64,000 nucleotides of DNA, taken from contig MPND01000015.1 in the NCBI GenBank assembly GCA_002238855.1, forward strand, positions 1 through 64,000, read 5' to 3'. The position numbers and the translations under genes are program-made. Of the stretch, positions 60,838 through 64,000 are shown piece by piece. Every line of letters starts with the position of its first letter. The stretch's first letter is position 1. The stretch comes from SAR202 cluster bacterium bin90 (GTDB lineage Bacteria > Chloroflexota > Dehalococcoidia > Lucifugimonadales > JADFKI01). A model generated the notes under the pieces. That model was not told the DNA's origin and searched no databases. It saw only the letters and a program-made list of their open reading frames with translations.

Positions 60838-62355
60838 TTACAAGCTGACCTTGTCCATCCGTTCCGCCAACTCAAGCCATTGTCGGTAGAAAAGCTCATA
60901 CTCCGCCGAAACATGCGGATTCGGCTCAACTGCGCTCGTACGCTCCTTCGCCCAATCCGCAGCCTCATCCAGCGTTGTGAACCCGCCGCCCGCACTCTCC
61001 GCGCAAAGCCATGCCCCCAGCCCACTCGCATCCGGTGACTGCGACATCCTGATCTCCCTCCCCAAGACATCTGCCACGATGGGCGCGAGAGTCCGGCTCC
61101 GTATCATCCCTCCGCCCAGCGCCACAGTCACTGCCGTCCGAACACCAACCAACTCAAGAGCATCCAGGTTCGCCCGGATACCGTAAGCAGCAGACTCGAG
61201 AGCAGCTCGCGCAAAATTGCCTCTCCCTAGTTCGCTCAGAGTCATAGGCACCGGAAAGACAAACCCACCTGTCCTCATTCTGGGACTGCTGTACTGCGTT
61301 CTCGCGCTTCCCATAATCGCCTGCACGCCTTCGCTGCCCGCTGAAACTCTGCCCGCAGCCGCATCCATCGCCTCGAATCCATCAGTCGCATCGCCGCACA
61401 GCATGTTCACCAGCCACGAGTATGCGTTACCCAGATCGCCAGCGCTGCTTTCCGCAACCCACCTGTCCGGCACAGGAAAGCGCCCGACCCACGAGCTCGC
61501 ATCCATCGAATACATTGGAGCTTCCGTTATCATCTGCACGGGCGCGCTCCATCCCGCCACAATCCCAACCTCACCCCTCTCATGGACCCCAATCCCCAGC
61601 AGCCCACACTGCGTATCCGCCCCGGCGGCAACCACTGGTTTTCCCTCATGGAGCATTGTTTCTCCCGCCGCAGTCGAACTCAACCTTCCCACCACGCTCC
61701 CTGCATCAACCAGTCTCCCAGTGTCAAACATCACACCAAGCTCTGACAACAGCGAATGACACCATTCCCCACTGCCAATGTCAAGCAATCCCGCTTCCCC
61801 CGCAAGCGTCCGCTCGTTCGCAATCTCGCCCGTAAGCCGGTAAACCAGCCAGTCGCCAAGCGCCAACGCCTTGGACACACGCTCATACACCTCTGGTTGG
61901 TGGCGAGCGAACCACTTCAGTTTCGCTGGGACAAACAGAAAGGAAGGCAAATGACCCGTAGTCCGATACACCAGGTCCGTGTAGGCATCGTCAATCTCAG
62001 CCCCCTCGAAGAACGCCCTCAGATCGAGATTCGGCCCCGCGTAAAGTGTATAGCCTTCCCCATCGAGAAACACCATCGCCTGCCTCTGACTCGTAACCGC
62101 GACCGAGCCGATGTCCCCGCGAGCAATGCCACTGCCACACACAGTCTCCTTGATGAGTTCGCAGAACGCCCTCCAGAGCGCCTCAGGCTCCCACTCTCTC
62201 GCCAGTGAATAAGCCTCGCCCGACTCCACGAAATCCCACGCCCGTCTGCTCGACCCGACAACGCGCCCTTCATCGTCGTACACAAAGCACTTCGCGCAGC
62301 TCGTTCCAGCGTCCAGCACCAGCGTGTACCGTCTATTCAAGTCGCGCTCGCCCAT
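60838..62355 (-). CDS. FGGY-family carbohydrate kinase
   Basis: 505 residues from ATG 62355, which overlaps the stop of the upstream dehydrogenase gene (TGATG); a TTG at 62358 is in frame. 'LVLDAGTSCAKCFVYDDEG' is the N-terminal phosphate loop, 'VAVTSQRQAMVFLDGEG' the second, 'AAGADTQCGLLGIGV' carries the catalytic Asp, and 'VALGGGMIRSRTLAPIVADV' the C-terminal ATP site. Phosphorylates a ketose or sugar-like alcohol; xylulo-, ribulo- and fuculokinase are all possible. Confidence 0.92.
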   Translation of the reverse strand: MGERDLNRRYTLVLDAGTSCAKCFVYDDEGRVVGSSRRAWDFVESGEAYSLAREWEPEALWRAFCELIKETVCGSGIARGDIGSVAVTSQRQAMVFLDGEGYTLYAGPNLDLRAFFEGAEIDDAYTDLVYRTTGHLPSFLFVPAKLKWFARHQPEVYERVSKALALGDWLVYRLTGEIANERTLAGEAGLLDIGSGEWCHSLLSELGVMFDTGRLVDAGSVVGRLSSTAAGETMLHEGKPVVAAGADTQCGLLGIGVHERGEVGIVAGWSAPVQMITEAPMYSMDASSWVGRFPVPDRWVAESSAGDLGNAYSWLVNMLCGDATDGFEAMDAAAGRVSAGSEGVQAIMGSARTQYSSPRMRTGGFVFPVPMTLSELGRGNFARAALESAAYGIRANLDALELVGVRTAVTVALGGGMIRSRTLAPIVADVLGREIRMSQSPDASGLGAWLCAESAGGGFTTLDEAADWAKERTSAVEPNPHVSAEYELFYRQWLELAERMDKVSL

Positions 62356-63344
62356 CAAGCCCGCGCACGAGACCAGGCATCACGATTGACGATGTTCACC
62401 GGCATCTCGCCGCGCCCGAACCGTAGCAAGTCCGATGTCATCATCTGCGAATGCCGCCGGACCGTCTCCTCAGTCGCGCCGCCAATGTGCGGGCTGAGAA
62501 TCACATTGTCCAGGCCAAGGAGCGGGTTCTGCGGCGACACCGGATGCGACTCGAACACATCCAGCGCAGCCCCCGCAATGCGGCGCTCCTTCAACACGTC
62601 CGCAAGCGCGTGCTGATCGACCACCGCCGCATCCGACGCGCTCACCAGGTACGCCCGCCGCCGCATCAGCCCCAGCATCCGCGCATCCAGCATCCCCTCA
62701 GTCTCCCCGGTCAACGGCGCATGCACGCACACGAAGTCCGAAGAACTCATTAGCCCTTCTAGCGAGACCGACTCCACACCATCAAACAAGCCTTCAGCGT
62801 AAGGGTCGTACGCCAGCACCTTCATTCCCAGTGCCACGCACATCTCCGCCACCCTCCGCCCAATCGCACCCAGCCCCACAATTCCAGCCGTTCGCCCTCG
62901 CAGCTCCACTCCCTGAAAGGCGATGTACGGCTCCGTCGGCGCTTGCCACTCACCTGCCTGCACATACCTATGCGCCGCCGGTATCCTCCTCGCCAGCGCA
63001 AGCATCAGCCCAAGCGTATGCTCGGCGACAGCATTCGCATTGCGCCCGGGCGTGTTCACGACGACAATGCCCTGCGCCGTGGCATACTCCACATCCACAT
63101 GATTGACAGCAGCGCGGCAGACACCGACAAATCGCAAGCCCGGCGTCAGTTCCAGCGTATCCTCAAACACAAAGTCCGACTCCACGACAACCGCAGTTAC
63201 CGCTTCTTCATTGATTCGCTCGGCAAGTTCCAATGGGTGATAAAGCCTCTGAGTCTCCGTCCAGCTCTCGTGACTGACGCGCATAGACTGCCGAAGCAAT
63301 CCAATACTCTCAGCTTCAAACGGGCACAGGATCAGCGCATGCAT
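62355..63344 (-). CDS. D-isomer-specific 2-hydroxyacid dehydrogenase
   Basis: 329 residues of the phosphoglycerate-dehydrogenase-like family. NAD motif 'GIVGLGAIGRRVAEM', substrate-site 'NTPGRNANAVAEHTLGL', 'HAPLTGETEGML', the catalytic Arg in 'YLVSASDAAVV' region is not obvious (usual N-x-x-R-G replaced by S-A-S-D), and the acid His in 'SPHIGGATEET'. The replaced Arg motif means activity or substrate may differ. First gene of the sugar cluster seen here; the next gene upstream ends 27 nt away. Confidence 0.88.
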   Translation of the reverse strand: MHALILCPFEAESIGLLRQSMRVSHESWTETQRLYHPLELAERINEEAVTAVVVESDFVFEDTLELTPGLRFVGVCRAAVNHVDVEYATAQGIVVVNTPGRNANAVAEHTLGLMLALARRIPAAHRYVQAGEWQAPTEPYIAFQGVELRGRTAGIVGLGAIGRRVAEMCVALGMKVLAYDPYAEGLFDGVESVSLEGLMSSSDFVCVHAPLTGETEGMLDARMLGLMRRRAYLVSASDAAVVDQHALADVLKERRIAGAALDVFESHPVSPQNPLLGLDNVILSPHIGGATEETVRRHSQMMTSDLLRFGRGEMPVNIVNRDAWSRARA

Positions 63345-63371
63345 ATTGCGAACCGTACTATCGAAGACCGG

Positions 63372-64000
63372 CTAATTCCTGCCGAACGCATTCGGAAACA
63401 GGCTCCCTGTCCACAGCCTCGCCAGCAATAGCAGTTTCGTTCCCGTGCTGATTCCGATTCGCCGCTCGAACACATCGTAGTCCGCCTGCTCAATCCGCTC
63501 CAGAATGCCGCTGTATGTAGCATGCATCAGCTTCGGGCACGTCCGCGCATCCGCCGAAATCATCGGAAACAACGCGCGGCTGCTCTCAAAATACCCGCGC
63601 GCCCGACCAGCCTGGTACGCCATAAGAGCCCGAAACCCATCCGTCAGCGCACCCCGCGCCAACTCCGCCTCCGTGTATTCGTACCGTTCCATCTCGTCCT
63701 GCGGAATGTATATGCGGTCGCGCTCCGCATCCTCCTTCACATCGCGCAGGATATTCGTCAACTGCATCGCAATCCCCATATCAACCGCATGCTCTTCCGC
63801 CTTCGGGTCGTCGTAGCCGAATATCCTTATACAAACGAGACCGACCACGGAAGCCACCTTGTAGCAGTATTCGCGCAACTCATCGAAACTGGCAAAACGG
63901 TTCTTCACCATGTCCATCTCAACGCCCTCAAGGATTTCCTCGAAGTACCTGTACGGAATCTCGAATCGCCAAGCGGCGTCATGCAGAGCGCGAAACATAG
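63372..64000 (-). CDS. Squalene/phytoene synthase family protein, 5' end cut by window edge
   Basis: C-terminal 209 residues of a trans-isoprenyl head-to-head synthase that joins two prenyl diphosphates. The second Asp-rich motif is complete ('NILRDVKEDAERDRIYIPQDE' region, D-x-x-x-D), with 'YCYKVASVVGLVCIRIFG' before it. The first Asp motif and N-terminus lie beyond the right edge; the ATG at 63998 is internal. HpnC/HpnD-type hopanoid or CrtB-type carotenoid synthesis cannot be told apart without neighbours. Confidence 0.9.
   Translation of the reverse strand, partial: MFRALHDAAWRFEIPYRYFEEILEGVEMDMVKNRFASFDELREYCYKVASVVGLVCIRIFGYDDPKAEEHAVDMGIAMQLTNILRDVKEDAERDRIYIPQDEMERYEYTEAELARGALTDGFRALMAYQAGRARGYFESSRALFPMISADARTCPKLMHATYSGILERIEQADYDVFERRIGISTGTKLLLLARLWTGSLFPNAFGRN

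Overview
The window reads as one contiguous bacterial chromosome segment, moderately GC-rich and densely coded, with a gene set typical of aerobic marine or host-associated Chloroflexota (SAR202 / Dehalococcoidia-like). This placement is an inference from gene content: a short ThrRS without TGS domain, an aa3-type oxidase cluster with CtaG, a SufBCD-SufU-SufS system with an Rrf2 regulator, and many enolase-superfamily, flavin-monooxygenase, D-aminoacylase, CoA-transferase and TauE/SafE genes. Promoters that can be read follow the sigma-70 pattern TTGAC(N) - 17/18 bp - TA(N)(N)(N)T.

Layout. 1-3.8 kb: a dipeptide/oligopeptide ABC importer (binding protein cut by the left edge, two permeases, no ATPase). 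3.8-9.4 kb: thrS, infC, rpmI, rplT on +, with a leucine-rich-repeat/RCC1 gene, itself frameshifted, lodged between thrS and infC. 9.4-17.9 kb (-): complete cytochrome c oxidase module (ctaA, ctaB, ctaC, ctaD, ctaE, subunit IV, ctaG, a small membrane protein, a SCO copper chaperone). Then tRNA-Lys(CTT), divergent from ctaA with back-to-back promoters. 18.3-22.4 kb (+): luciferase-like monooxygenase, alpha/beta-hydrolase lacking its serine, HpcH/HpaI aldolase and an enolase-superfamily dehydratase/racemase, a probable catabolic operon. 22.4-33.5 kb (-): D-aminoacylase, four tandem TauE/SafE exporters, an enolase-superfamily dehydratase, three tandem Eis-like acetyltransferases and an NHL-repeat protein. 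33.6-40.7 kb (-): a zinc-ribbon/GT-C/PA14 membrane glycosyltransferase, a double-domain CoA transferase and a third enolase-superfamily gene. 40.8-43.6 kb (+): a second D-aminoacylase and a cyclase-family gene broken by a 73-bp insertion. 43.6-48.9 kb (-): SDR, three-subunit molybdenum hydroxylase and trehalose-phosphatase, all overlapping or nearly so. 49.2-50.8 kb (+): a strong promoter carrying a GAAC-N4-GTTC (SOS-box-like) palindrome drives an unrecognised 88-residue protein and an FtsZ with no conserved C-terminal peptide. 50.8-57.8 kb (-): SUF iron-sulfur operon sufB-C-D-U-rrf2-Rieske-sufS-sufU with promoter and candidate operator. 57.8-63.3 kb (-): sugar-acid/nucleoside catabolism genes. 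63.4 kb to the right edge: partial squalene/phytoene synthase.

How it fits together: respiration (heme A synthesis, oxidase and copper insertion) and Fe-S assembly are core; the rest is a heterotrophic toolkit for importing peptides, deacylating D-amino acids, breaking sugar acids and oxidised organics, and exporting sulfonate- or sulfite-like anions. Three genes (LRR, first acetyltransferase, cyclase) are disrupted by small indels or an insertion, which is either real decay or assembly error. The most interesting unexplained locus is the SOS-like promoter/88-aa protein/tail-less FtsZ unit at 49.2-50.8 kb.
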